From the NCBI RefSeq assembly GCF_029688925.1, contig NZ_JARUKY010000004.1, forward strand, positions 1 through 64,000: a stretch of DNA of 64,000 nt, written 5' to 3'. The notes under the pieces were generated by a model that was given only the letters and a program-made list of their open reading frames with translations, ran no database searches and was not told where the DNA came from. Shown one piece after another: positions 24,189 to 32,450 of this stretch; position 1 is the first letter of the stretch, and each line of letters starts with the position of its first letter. This stretch comes from Evansella sp. AB-P1 (GTDB lineage Bacteria > Bacillota > Bacilli > Bacillales > Salisediminibacteriaceae). A program made the translations under genes and the position numbers.

Positions 24189-24945
24189 CCTTGTTAGACA
24201 ATTCCTTATTCCAAGCAGTAGGGGGAATATGTTTCATCATATATCCAATATTCCTCACCGTTTTAACATAAACTGGGTTCCTACGTGATGGTTCTATTTT
24301 ATGTCTTATGCGACTAATGAACACATCAATAATTCGTTCATCTAATTCCCCTTCTTCTCCAGTTAACTCTTTCATTAATTGTCCCCTTGATAATGCTTTC
24401 CCCCTATTGACAAATAAATAATATAAAAGCTCATACTCTTTCCTAGTTAAATCAACAGGTTCATCCTTTTTGTATAAAACGAAATGATCAGGATCAAGAA
24501 TTAAATTACCATTTTTTAACCGATTGTCTGATGAAACTTCCTCATTACCTTTATCATTTTTTTCTAGACAACATAAAGTTCCACGTCGATAAATTGACTT
24601 AACTCTTGCCATAAGCTCTTTTTCTCTAATAGGTTTTAACATGTAATCATCGGCACCTAACTCTAGCCCTAAAACTGCCTCTAACTCATCCATAATAGAA
24701 GAAATTAGAATGATTGGTGTCCAATTATCATAAACATTTCTTAATTTTCTACAAAAATCTAATCCATTCATTATAGGTAAATCCATGTCAACAATAAGAA
24801 TATCTGGTGATAACGTCTCGATTCCTTTAAATGCTTCTTCACTTGAAGATACTCCCCAGCATTTATATCCATTTGCTTTAAAAATGGCTTGTAATTTATT
24901 CCGGTTTTCATCATTATTATCTACGATTAGTATAGATTGTCCCAA
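24169..24945 (-). CDS. OmpR/PhoB-family response regulator at the end of the pst operon
   Basis: 258 aa. Receiver domain with acidic pocket VDNND, phospho-acceptor Asp53 (IVDMDLP), Ser in LISS and Lys in KPIRE, all intact. An unusually long linker (about 125-150) leads to a winged-helix DNA-binding domain (LTRKEYELLYYLF, ISRIRHKIEP, VRNIGY). TTG start with GGTGAG upstream. It follows phoU by 50 bp and no kinase is adjacent. It is tempting to see it as a phosphate regulator beside or instead of PhoP, but that is by position only. Confidence 0.9.
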   Translation of the reverse strand: MGQSILIVDNNDENRNKLQAIFKANGYKCWGVSSSEEAFKGIETLSPDILIVDMDLPIMNGLDFCRKLRNVYDNWTPIILISSIMDELEAVLGLELGADDYMLKPIREKELMARVKSIYRRGTLCCLEKNDKGNEEVSSDNRLKNGNLILDPDHFVLYKKDEPVDLTRKEYELLYYLFVNRGKALSRGQLMKELTGEEGELDERIIDVFISRIRHKIEPSRRNPVYVKTVRNIGYMMKHIPPTAWNKELSNKEDSMLS

Positions 24946-24995
24946 CGTATGCTCACCTCATTTAGAATTAAATTTTCTAATTATTGAAGGCATTA

Positions 24996-25655
24996 CTAAT
25001 TGAGATCAAAACGTTTGCCATTCACTTCATAAATAATCCATTCTGCCACATTCGTACAATAATCAGCAATTCGTTCAATAAATCTAGAAGTATAAGCTAA
25101 CTGTGTTACATGCTCTGTAACACCAGTTTCAACTGCTACTACCTCGAAAATAGACTTAACAAAATTACTATAAGCTGTATCAATTTCGTCATCCATTGCT
25201 GCAATTTTTTGCGCTTCCATTACATTGGCACCTCGATAGGCATGAAAAACCGAGGTCATCATCACTTTCGCTTTCTCAGCCATTGTTTGTAATTCATCTT
25301 CAAAGCCATTCAATTGTTCTACATTTTTGAATCGCTTTGCTGCCTTTGCAATATCAACTGTTAGATCTCCCATTCGTTCTAAATCGCTTGATACTTTCAA
25401 GCTCACTATTATTTTTCTTAAATCGGAAGCTACAGGCTGTTGCTTTGCAATCATTAATGTTGCCTTTTCATTTATTTCTAACTCGAGCTGGTTTATATAT
25501 TGATCATTCAAAATGATGTCATCTAGCTTAGCATATTCCTTCTCTTTAATCGCCATCATTGTATCTTCAAATGCCTTTTCAACCATTGAACCTAAAAGCA
25601 TAATTTCTTCCTTCAGTTGAGATAAATCAATATCAAATTGTCCTCGAATGATCAT
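24996..25655 (-). CDS. phoU: Phosphate transport system regulator PhoU
   Basis: 219 aa, the normal length, all helical with two three-helix repeats. Typical motifs: RGQFDIDLSQLKEEIMLLG at the start, the metal-site region ERMGDLTVDIAKAAKR, and its repeat FIERIADYCTNVAEW. PhoU damps the Pst transporter and, in many bacteria, the phosphate two-component system. It follows pstB by 18 nt in the same operon. ATG start with AAAGGAGAA upstream. Confidence 0.95.
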   Translation of the reverse strand: MIIRGQFDIDLSQLKEEIMLLGSMVEKAFEDTMMAIKEKEYAKLDDIILNDQYINQLELEINEKATLMIAKQQPVASDLRKIIVSLKVSSDLERMGDLTVDIAKAAKRFKNVEQLNGFEDELQTMAEKAKVMMTSVFHAYRGANVMEAQKIAAMDDEIDTAYSNFVKSIFEVVAVETGVTEHVTQLAYTSRFIERIADYCTNVAEWIIYEVNGKRFDLN

Positions 25656-25673
25656 AATTCATTCTCCTTTTCT

Positions 25674-26498
25674 TTATCCAAATCTTCCAGTAATATAGTC
25701 TTCTGTACGCTTGTCATTAGGTGTAGAAAAGATAATATCTGTATCATCATACTCAACGACTTCACCGTTTAAAAAGAAGGCTGTTTTATCTGAAATACGT
25801 GCCGCTTGCTGCATGTTATGGGTTACTATAATGATAGAATAGTTTTCTTTTAATTCTTGTATGAGCTCTTCTATCTTTAGAGTTGATTTAGGGTCTAATG
25901 CAGAAGTAGGTTCATCCATTAAAATGACTTCTGGTTCCACAGCGAGAGTTCTAGCAATACATAAACGTTGTTGTTGACCTCCAGATAATCCTAGTGCAGA
26001 TTCATTTAATCGATTTTTAACCTCTTCCCAAAGTCCTGAACTTCTTAAGCTTTTTTCAACAATGTCGTTTAAAATCGCCTTCTTTTTAATTCCATGTACT
26101 CTAGGTCCAAAGGCAACATTATCATAAATTGATTTTGGGAATGGGTTTGGTTTTTGAAATACCATACCAACGGAAGAACGTAGTTCAACTAAATTAACAG
26201 ACGTATCGAAAATATTGACACCATGATAATTGATAGACCCAGTCGTTCTGACAATCGGAACTAATTCTACCATTCGATTTAATGTTTTTAAGAATGTAGA
26301 TTTCCCGCATCCAGATGGGCCAATAATCGCTGTAACACCGTTTTTCTTAATGTCTAAATTTATATTCTTTAACGCTTGATCGTTCCCATACCATAGGTTC
26401 AAGCCTTTTGCTTTAAAAACATTAACATTTTCTTCCGAATGTTGTTGTAACTTTTCCTCTACATTTTTTTCTCGCACAACGGTTTTCATTAATGCCAT
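25674..26498 (-). CDS. pstB: Phosphate ABC transporter ATP-binding protein
   Basis: 274 aa. Walker [10 protein letters not shown], signature [13 protein letters not shown], Walker [14 protein letters not shown] and H-loop [12 protein letters not shown] are intact. The PstB-specific [10 protein letters not shown] is present. Starts [11 protein letters not shown] 26498 follows GGAGGG, while an in-frame ATG at 26513 is part of that site. An extra N-terminal leader of about 30 residues precedes the ABC domain. Same operon as pstA (about 30 nt apart). Confidence 0.97.
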   Translation of the reverse strand: MALMKTVVREKNVEEKLQQHSEENVNVFKAKGLNLWYGNDQALKNINLDIKKNGVTAIIGPSGCGKSTFLKTLNRMVELVPIVRTTGSINYHGVNIFDTSVNLVELRSSVGMVFQKPNPFPKSIYDNVAFGPRVHGIKKKAILNDIVEKSLRSSGLWEEVKNRLNESALGLSGGQQQRLCIARTLAVEPEVILMDEPTSALDPKSTLKIEELIQELKENYSIIIVTHNMQQAARISDKTAFFLNGEVVEYDDTDIIFSTPNDKRTEDYITGRFG

Positions 26499-26530
26499 GT
26501 TAATTCCCTCCATATAATCATTTTGAAAAA

Positions 26531-27385
26531 CTATAAAACTTCATTTTTTCGACGATAGTAGTTTCTAAGTAAAATCGCAAACATATTTAGTAAAATAACC
26601 ATTAGTATTAAAACTAAGGCTGTTCCATAGGCAATCGGACGAACGACACTAGCTTGTGCATGTTGTGTTGCTAAAATATATAAATGATAAGGTAAAGCCA
26701 TAAAGCTATCTGTTAAGCTAGATGGTAAGTTTCTTGAAAAATATGCAGCACCAGTTAAAATAATTGGTGCCGTTTCTCCAGCTGCACGTGCTAGTCCTAA
26801 AATAGATCCAGTTGCCATCCCAGGAATGGCTGTTGGCAATACAAGCTGACGAATCGTTTGCCATTTTGTTGCACCAAGAGCTAAACCACCTTCTCGGAAA
26901 GATCTAGGAACAGCTTTTAACGCTTCTTCAGATGCAGTAATCACCCAAGGCAAAACCATTATTGCTAGTGTAATAGCTGCAGTAATTAACCCAACACCAA
27001 TTCGTAAAGTTGATGCAAAAATCGCTAATCCGAATAACCCATAAACAATGGACGGTACCCCAGCTAAATTACGGATACTCATTCGTATAATTCTTACAAT
27101 AGGACCTTGCTTTGCATATTCATTTAAATAAATAGCTGCACCTATACCAACTGGAACAGAAATAAGTATTGTTAACGATGCTACGTAAAAAGTCCCTACT
27201 AAAGCTGGCCAAATACCACCTTCTGTCATATTACGTCTTGGAGGTTCTGTGATAAAGGACCAGCTAAGCATGTGAGCTCCTTCTCTCACAATGGAGAACA
27301 AGAGGAATAATAGTGCTGCAATCGTCATAAATGCAAAGGCACCAGAAATGGTAAACCAAATTTTTTCTGTCGTATGTTTACTCAT
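26531..27385 (-). CDS. pstA: Phosphate ABC transporter permease PstA
   Basis: 284 aa with about six membrane helices. The ABC-permease loop [22 protein letters not shown] and the PstA-type [12 protein letters not shown] segment are present. It forms the channel with PstC. Its start overlaps the pstC stop by 8 nt, suggesting translational coupling. ATG start with GGAGGAAAC inside pstC's end. Confidence 0.96.
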   Translation of the reverse strand: MSKHTTEKIWFTISGAFAFMTIAALLFLLFSIVREGAHMLSWSFITEPPRRNMTEGGIWPALVGTFYVASLTILISVPVGIGAAIYLNEYAKQGPIVRIIRMSIRNLAGVPSIVYGLFGLAIFASTLRIGVGLITAAITLAIMVLPWVITASEEALKAVPRSFREGGLALGATKWQTIRQLVLPTAIPGMATGSILGLARAAGETAPIILTGAAYFSRNLPSSLTDSFMALPYHLYILATQHAQASVVRPIAYGTALVLILMVILLNMFAILLRNYYRRKNEVL

Positions 27386-28379
27386 TATTTAGTTTCCTCC
27401 TTTGCCTTGAAATAAGTATATCGGCGGTTAAATTAACAACAAATGTTATGACAAACAAAATTAATGCAATAACAAACAGTGCACTATAATGAAGACTTCC
27501 CCATGGTACATCTGAACCTTCGATTGCAATATTTGCCGTTAAAGTTCGAACTGAGGAAAAGTAATTAGGTAATGTTACTCCGAAAAACTCTCTTACAGGC
27601 ATATTTAATGCATTTCCAGCTGCCATTAACACGGTCATTGTTTCACCAACAGCACGTCCAAATCCCAGCATAATACCTGCCATTATCCCTGATTTTGCAG
27701 CAGGTACTGTAATTGTCTTGATCGTTTCCCAACGGGTAGCTCCTAGGGCGTAAGCAGCTTCACGATAGTCCTTCGGTACACTTTTAATAGAATCCTCTGC
27801 GATGCTAATAATTGTAGGTAATGCCATCACCGATAAGATTACTGACGCAGTAAAAGCATTTAGTCCATTTGATAGTCCAAAAAGGTTCGCGACTATTGGT
27901 GATAAAATAACGAGAGCAATAAACCCAAGAATAACTGATGGGAAGATTGCAAGTACTTCAACAACTGGTTTTAAAATTTCTCTCACACGCTTGGGAGCAA
28001 TCTCAGCAATGAAAATGGCAGTAAAAATGCCCCATGGAATTGCTATGATTAGTGCTCCTGTTGTCACCATAAAGGAGCTTATGATAAACGGAAGTGCTCC
28101 ATACCCTGCACCCTGTGGTGAAGAAGGATACCAGCGTGTTCCGGTTAAGAATTCTACTATTCCAACTTCTCTTAAAGCATCAGACCCTTCTCTAATCAGG
28201 AAATATAAAATTAATAATAATACAAAGACTGCAATAGAACCGAAAACGAAAAATGCTTTTTCTATTAAAAAATCAAGTAGGTTAGCTTTGAAAGATTTTT
28301 GTGTTAATTTCTCTTTTGTTACTTGCTTTAAGCCTGATATTTTTTCTGATTCAGACCGATTTTGAGCATCAAGCTCCAT
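27378..28379 (-). CDS. pstC: Phosphate ABC transporter permease PstC
   Basis: 333 aa with a roughly 50-residue polar N-terminus and about six helices. The EAA-type loop is YREAAYALGATRWETIKTI. ATG 28379 chosen: AGGAGGTAACAAC is directly upstream. The frame runs on to 28490 but that part contains the hairpin between pstS and pstC and lacks a site. Pairs with PstA. Confidence 0.95.
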   Translation of the reverse strand: MELDAQNRSESEKISGLKQVTKEKLTQKSFKANLLDFLIEKAFFVFGSIAVFVLLLILYFLIREGSDALREVGIVEFLTGTRWYPSSPQGAGYGALPFIISSFMVTTGALIIAIPWGIFTAIFIAEIAPKRVREILKPVVEVLAIFPSVILGFIALVILSPIVANLFGLSNGLNAFTASVILSVMALPTIISIAEDSIKSVPKDYREAAYALGATRWETIKTITVPAAKSGIMAGIMLGFGRAVGETMTVLMAAGNALNMPVREFFGVTLPNYFSSVRTLTANIAIEGSDVPWGSLHYSALFVIALILFVITFVVNLTADILISRQRRKLNNE

Positions 28380-28459
28380 GTTGTTACCTCCTGACAAATC
28401 TACTTTTTGAGATATTTTTAAAGATATGAACAAATAGTCATAATTTCTTTTAAAGAAGT

Positions 28460-28485
28460 GGGAATTATCCATCTGGATAATTCCC
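28460..28485 (-). promoter_or_regulatory. Hairpin between pstS and pstC
   Basis: Perfect 12-bp inverted repeat GGGAATTATCCA / TGGATAATTCCC, 14 bp after the pstS stop. No good T run follows, so it more likely protects pstS mRNA or partially terminates, giving more binding protein than permease. Confidence 0.65.
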
Positions 28486-28499
28486 TTCACCTATCTTGA

Positions 28500-29504
28500 T
28501 TACCAATCAAGTCCTAACTCTTCAAATGCAGCTTTGTTCGCTGCTTGATAGTCTGAACCAATTTGATAAAAACCTGTGTCATATCTTACTGCATCAGCAG
28601 TTTCTGATTGAAGTACCCACTTCAAGTAATCAAGCATAATCCCTTCTGGTGTACCATTCACGTAGAAGTATAGTGGACGAGCAATTGGATAAATCCCCTC
28701 ATCAACATTTGATTCTTCAAATGATGTAACATACTCGCTGTTCTCGTCTAACGCTACATTTACAGCGTCAATGCCATCAATGTACCCAATTCCAATGTAA
28801 CCTATTGCATTTACTTCCTGTTCCACAGCTTCACGAATTGCAGAAGACCCAGGCATAAACATAGCTCCGTCTGCAAAGTCTTCTCCATCCATTACGAATG
28901 TATTGAAGTAAACATAAGTCCCAGAGTTAGATTGACGGGAGTAAACAGTTATTTCTCCACCTTCATCCCAACCTACTTCAGACCAATCAGTGATAACACC
29001 TGTGAATATATCTTTAATTTGTTGGATCGTTAACTCTTCAATTGAATTGTCATTATTAATGGCAACCGCAAGACCGTCTTGACCTACAACGAATTCAATT
29101 GGTTCTGCTCCATTTGCTTGTGCATCTTCAATTTCTTGATCTGCCATTGCTCGAGAAGATTGTGCAATATCTACTTCATTATTAATCATTGCAGCAATTC
29201 CAGTACCAGATCCACCACCAGTAACAGATAAATCTCCGTTTAAGTTGTAATCCATGTATTCTTCAGCAAATGCTTGACCTAAGTTCACCATTGTATCAGA
29301 CCCACGAATTTCTAAATAACCTTCAGGGAATTCGTCTACTACATCATTGTTGTCATCATTATTATTGTTATTTTCCTCTGAATTGTTGTTATTGTTGTTA
29401 TTATTGTTTGACCCGTTATCCCCGCTTGCTTCTTCTCCTACACCACATGCTACTGTTAATGCCATAAGACCTGCTAAGATAATTGATAAACTAAATTTTT
29501 TCAC
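28500..29504 (-). CDS. pstS: Phosphate-binding lipoprotein PstS
   Basis: 334 aa. Signal peptide with lipobox TVAC (Cys20), then a strikingly Asn/Asp/Glu-rich linker (about residues 28-58) encoded by AAC/AAT runs. The phosphate-binding domain shows GSDTMVNLGQAFAEEY, GGGSGTGIAAM, and SRQSNSGTYVYF, the Ser/Thr/Arg residues that hold phosphate. Very acidic, as in alkaliphile/halophile surface proteins. ATG with GAGGAGGAAAT upstream. Promoter region has a full Pho box. Confidence 0.96.
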   Translation of the reverse strand: MKKFSLSIILAGLMALTVACGVGEEASGDNGSNNNNNNNNNSEENNNNNDDNNDVVDEFPEGYLEIRGSDTMVNLGQAFAEEYMDYNLNGDLSVTGGGSGTGIAAMINNEVDIAQSSRAMADQEIEDAQANGAEPIEFVVGQDGLAVAINNDNSIEELTIQQIKDIFTGVITDWSEVGWDEGGEITVYSRQSNSGTYVYFNTFVMDGEDFADGAMFMPGSSAIREAVEQEVNAIGYIGIGYIDGIDAVNVALDENSEYVTSFEESNVDEGIYPIARPLYFYVNGTPEGIMLDYLKWVLQSETADAVRYDTGFYQIGSDYQAANKAAFEELGLDW

Positions 29505-29566
29505 TAATATTTCCTCCTCGGTTTCTTTTAAAATCTTTGTGTCTATGTATCTCGACTACAATTGCT

Positions 29567-29630
29567 AGTATAGTAGAAGTTTGTAAACTAGAAATAAACT
29601 GAATGTAAAGGTTTGTAAATAGTATGTAAA
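29567..29630 (-). promoter_or_regulatory. PhoP-type Pho box and -10 element of pstS
   Basis: On the minus strand five TTTACA-like units (TTTACA, TTTACA, TTTACA, TTTATT, TTTACA) start 10-11 nt apart: on the plus strand they occupy 29582-29587, 29593-29598, 29604-29609, 29614-29619 and 29625-29630. A TATACT -10 follows (29567-29572). This is the arrangement of PhoP direct repeats known from B. subtilis pho promoters (consensus TTAACA/TTTACA, 11-nt period). It implies phosphate-starvation induction of the whole pst operon. Confidence 0.85.
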
Positions 29631-29690
29631 TTTCTATCAATTGAGATTTTTTCTATATAACAGATGCAACAAATACGAAGCTAAGAAAAA

Positions 29691-29735
29691 GTTCACAAAA
29701 AAGTACGGAACCAGGTCCCGTACTTTTTTGTGAAC
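29691..29735. terminator. Long palindromic hairpin H1 (terminator of the MBL gene)
   Basis: 18-bp perfect stem GTTCACAAAAAAGTACGG / CCGTACTTTTTTGTGAAC with loop AACCAGGTC. It lies 34 bp past the stop of the minus-strand hydrolase gene. Its outer 16 bp are identical to the hairpin at 31167-31212. Confidence 0.8.
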
Positions 29736-29769
29736 TTAGAGGATATGATAATGATATGCTATAGTTGTT

Positions 29770-30510
29770 TTAGTTTTCCTTAGGCCATACTAAATCAGAT
29801 GCTGCTAATTGAATGTTTCCTGAAAAATACTTCTTTGCTTCTTCTACTAGCTGATTATGAGATCCAAAATGAGGTAAGTGAGAGAGAATTAAATGCTGTA
29901 CATCACTTTTTTCAGCTAAGGTCCCTGCTTCTTTACTATTCATATGTCCGTAGGTCTTTGCTTCTTGATCCTCATAGAAGCTCGTTTCGGTTATTAAGAG
30001 GTCGCTACCTTGGATGAAAGGTATTAATGCTTCATCATACGTGGTGTCTGCTGTATACACGAAAGACTTACTTCCATCTGTTATTTTCATAGCATAACAC
30101 GGTACAGGATGATTGGTTTTTTGAAAGCTAAATGTGAATGGACCTATGGAAAGTGGACCATTACTATTATAAGAAAATACTTCAGCATATGGTTTTTTCC
30201 CCAGTCGATTAAACTCCATCAAGTCATCTTTATGAGCATAAATATGTAGTGGTTCTGTTGTCCCCTTTAAATTCATATCCACAACACGACTATATTGTAG
30301 TACACCTATATCCGCAACATGATCATGATGGTAATGAGAAAGTACTACAGCATCAAGTGTTGCCAGATTAATATGGTTTTGAAGTCTTGCTACTGCACCA
30401 CTTCCGCAGTCTAGAAGAATTTTTGTATTTTCACCTTCAAGTAAATAGGCTGAGGTTCCTTCATTTTTACCAGGATATGCACCCCAATAACCTATAATAG
30501 TAAGCTTCAT
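29770..30510 (-). CDS. MBL-fold metallo-hydrolase (YhfI-like)
   Basis: 246 aa. Metal-binding motif SHYHHDHVADIG (HxHxDH) at about residues 58-69, plus later His/Asp ligands in TNHPVP, VYTADTTYDE and LILSHL. Layout and sequence recall B. subtilis YhfI and the RNase Z/ElaC-like branch of the beta-lactamase fold; substrate unknown. ATG 30510 is preferred because GGGGG lies 7 nt upstream; another ATG at 30516 sits too close to it. Divergent from the DUF3221 gene; the pair is bracketed by two matching hairpins. Confidence 0.85.
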   Translation of the reverse strand: MKLTIIGYWGAYPGKNEGTSAYLLEGENTKILLDCGSGAVARLQNHINLATLDAVVLSHYHHDHVADIGVLQYSRVVDMNLKGTTEPLHIYAHKDDLMEFNRLGKKPYAEVFSYNSNGPLSIGPFTFSFQKTNHPVPCYAMKITDGSKSFVYTADTTYDEALIPFIQGSDLLITETSFYEDQEAKTYGHMNSKEAGTLAEKSDVQHLILSHLPHFGSHNQLVEEAKKYFSGNIQLAASDLVWPKEN

Positions 30511-30818
30511 TTTCATCCCCCTTTTGAATTTATGTAATTATCAACCTTACTCCATCAACTCGAATTATGTTATCCTTAAATAAATAGATGGTCAACGATT
30601 GCTGATTCATACTACTACATCTCTACCCTGAAAATACGCGGTATAAAAGTTCAACGAAGTATAGACAAAAATGCTTAGCATGGGAAGTCTAATATAAAAT
30701 ATCACAAAAGCAATAATATGAAAAATGGACCTTCATTTCTTTTTATTTTTCACTATAAATACTTAAATAAAACATAACCAATAGATCCATAAACGTAAAC
30801 TATAAGGAGATGATTGTC
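30511..30818. other. Intergenic region with a repeat fragment
   Basis: About 300 bp between divergent genes. 30621-30638 (CTCTACCCTGAAAATACG) is the reverse complement of the CAGGGTAGA end of the ~200-bp repeat family; nothing else is recognisable. Confidence 0.5.
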
Positions 30819-31148
30819 ATGAAATTTATCATATCACTATTTTCTATCTTTCTAATATTTATACTCGGTGGTTGCATGGGGATTATTGGTGATCAGCAAG
30901 AAGGATATATTGTAGAAATTAATGAAAGAATCTTGGTTGTCAGTGGAATTTCTCAGGAAGAAGCTGTCGAGATGACGGAAGAAGATATTTTACATCCAGA
31001 GACAAGTGTTGGAAGTGCTACTTGGTTTTCTGTTACAGATAGTGATCAATATGAAGTAGGACAGCTTGTGCGCGTCTCCTTTCGAGCAATGAATGAAAGT
31101 TATCCAGGGCAGGCAACAGCTACTAGTGTCAAAGTATTAGAAGAATAG
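30819..31148 (+). CDS. DUF3221 (YobA-like) lipoprotein
   Basis: 109 aa. Signal peptide with lipobox LGGC (Cys19). The rest, GYIVEINERILVVSGIS and WFSVTDSDQYEVGQLVRV, fits the small beta-barrel DUF3221 family of Bacillus lipoproteins, function unknown. ATG 30819 is chosen from AAGGAG at 30804-30809; ATG 30810 abuts this site. Own terminator downstream. Confidence 0.8.
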   Translation: MKFIISLFSIFLIFILGGCMGIIGDQQEGYIVEINERILVVSGISQEEAVEMTEEDILHPETSVGSATWFSVTDSDQYEVGQLVRVSFRAMNESYPGQATATSVKVLEE

Positions 31149-31166
31149 TAAATAAGGGAAATGCTT

Positions 31167-31212
31167 TGTTCACAAAAAAGTACTAGACCATGTCTGGTAC
31201 TTTTTTGTGAAC
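31167..31212. terminator. Long palindromic hairpin H2 (terminator of the DUF3221 gene)
   Basis: Stem GTTCACAAAAAAGTAC / GTACTTTTTTGTGAAC (16 bp), extended inside by AGAC/GTCT around a CAT loop. 18 bp after the stop. The outer stem is identical to H1 at 29691; the inner part differs but still pairs. Confidence 0.8.
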
Positions 31213-31258
31213 GGTCCTTTTAGGTAGATAACTTTCCTTAGACTAGAATAAAATGTGA

Positions 31259-31293
31259 AAAAACTCTAATGAAATACATTCATTAGAGTTTTT
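31259..31293 (-). terminator. Terminator of the rplU-prp-rpmA operon
   Basis: Stem AAAAACTCTAATGAA / TTCATTAGAGTTTTT (loop ATACA), followed on the minus strand by TTTTTCACA. 14 bp past the rpmA stop. Confidence 0.8.
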
Positions 31294-31306
31294 AATAAGC
31301 ATTAAA

Positions 31307-31600
31307 TTAAGCTTCTTGTGCTACTGGATACACGCTAACTTGCTTACGGTCACGTCCAACGCGTTCGAATTTAACAACGCCATCGATCTTTGCAAACAAT
31401 GTATCGTCTCCACCTTTACCTACGTTAACACCTGGATAGATTTTAGTTCCACGTTGACGAACTAAGATTGATCCACCTGTTACTTCTTGGCCATCTCCGC
31501 GCTTCGTACCAAGACGCTTAGCAATAGAGTCACGACCGTTCTTTGTACTACCTACACCCTTCTTTTGGGCGAAAAATTGAAGGTCCAATTTTAAAAACAT
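31307..31600 (-). CDS. rpmA: 50S ribosomal protein L27 (with cleavable N-terminus)
   Basis: 97 aa. Body [17 protein letters not shown] and [16 protein letters not shown] is typical L27. The N-terminus [15 protein letters not shown] carries the Firmicutes extension that the Prp protease removes after FFA-type sites so that L27 can reach the peptidyl transferase centre. ATG 31600 follows AGGAGGTGAAGACC; an in-frame GTG (31609) overlaps that site. Last gene of rplU-prp-rpmA. Confidence 0.97.
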   Translation of the reverse strand: MFLKLDLQFFAQKKGVGSTKNGRDSIAKRLGTKRGDGQEVTGGSILVRQRGTKIYPGVNVGKGGDDTLFAKIDGVVKFERVGRDRKQVSVYPVAQEA

Positions 31601-31618
31601 GGTCTTCACCTCCTGATT

Positions 31619-31948
31619 TTACGATTTAATTCGAATAAACTGTCCGTATTGCTCCTCCATTGTTTTCAATGAATAGAACAATCCTTCGAGTAATAGTTGT
31701 ACTTTCTCATAAGTGTTCGGTTCAATTTTTTCAGGAACACGACAGCGGAGAAAGCCTCCTTCACCTTTCATCTCAACGTTTAATCGGACATGGCAAATTT
31801 CTGCAATCCCATTAACTGCACCAAAGGCTACAGCTGATGCTCCTGCACAAACTAAATCCTTTCCGTGAGGTCCAAATTCAGCATGTCCTTCCATCGTAAA
31901 AGTATGAATGGTGTTGTCATTATTCCGTTCAAAAACCACATTTATCAT
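31619..31948 (-). CDS. prp: Ribosomal-processing cysteine protease Prp
   Basis: 109 aa. Catalytic pair visible: His22 in MEGHAEFG and Cys34 in LVCAGASA. Prp cleaves the N-terminal extension of L27 (family knowledge from S. aureus), and here it sits directly before rpmA, whose product has that extension. 9 nt after rplU. ATG start. Confidence 0.95.
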   Translation of the reverse strand: MINVVFERNNDNTIHTFTMEGHAEFGPHGKDLVCAGASAVAFGAVNGIAEICHVRLNVEMKGEGGFLRCRVPEKIEPNTYEKVQLLLEGLFYSLKTMEEQYGQFIRIKS

Positions 31949-31957
31949 AGGAACACC

Positions 31958-32266
31958 TTATGCATTAATTTTTTCAATCGTCACTTTTGTGTATGGCTGA
32001 CGATGACCTTGCTTACGACGGTAGTTTTTCTTAGCTTTGTATTTAAAAACAGTAAGCTTTTTAGCTCGACCTTGTTTATCTACTTTACCAGAAACAGTCG
32101 CACCTTCTACGTATGGAGCTCCAACTTTTGTTTCTTCTCCACCGACAAAGATTACACGATCAAATGTAACTGCGTCACCTTCTGCTACATCAAGCTTTTC
32201 AATGTAAACTTCTTGTCCTTCAGTTACTTTTACTTGTTTTCCACCAGTTTCAATAATTGCGTACAC
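31958..32266 (-). CDS. rplU: 50S ribosomal protein L21
   Basis: 102 aa, as usual. [18 protein letters not shown] at the start and [17 protein letters not shown] near the end are L21 hallmarks. GTG 32266 is chosen: AAAGGAGGTG lies 6 nt upstream, and an in-frame GTG at 32275 is inside that site. Preceded by a structured leader typical of L21 operons. Confidence 0.97.
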   Translation of the reverse strand: MYAIIETGGKQVKVTEGQEVYIEKLDVAEGDAVTFDRVIFVGGEETKVGAPYVEGATVSGKVDKQGRAKKLTVFKYKAKKNYRRKQGHRQPYTKVTIEKINA

Positions 32267-32275
32267 GAACGGCAC

Positions 32276-32386
32276 CTCCTTTAATACTCAGACTCGCCAT
32301 TACAGGTGCATTTAACAATAAAAATGCTTAATACCTGATCTGTGCGGTTGTAGCTCTTTGGAGATATCCCAAACAACTAACAAAGG
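32276..32386 (-). ncRNA. Ribosomal protein L21 leader (putative autoregulatory RNA)
   Basis: The minus-strand leader contains GTTTGGGATATCTCC, GAGCTACAACCGCACAGATC and AGGTATTAAGC, which I recognise as the conserved blocks of the Firmicutes L21 leader. This RNA precedes rplU in many Bacillales and is thought to bind L21. Recognition is from memory and not from a covariance-model search. Confidence 0.65.
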
Positions 32387-32388
32387 AA

Positions 32389-32418
32389 ATCATATCATAA
32401 TTGAAAGGATAATGTCAA
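32389..32418 (-). promoter_or_regulatory. Sigma-A promoter of the rplU operon
   Basis: TTGACA (32418-32413) and TATGAT (32394-32389) on the minus strand, 18 nt apart, just upstream of the L21 leader. Confidence 0.7.
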
Positions 32419-32450
32419 TGAGCTTTATAGGTAAAAACAACTGTTTTCAC

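Noticed and set aside
29270-29568. Leu/Cys-rich frames antisense to pstS
   Set aside because: They arise from the AAC/AAT repeats that encode the Asn-rich linker of PstS.
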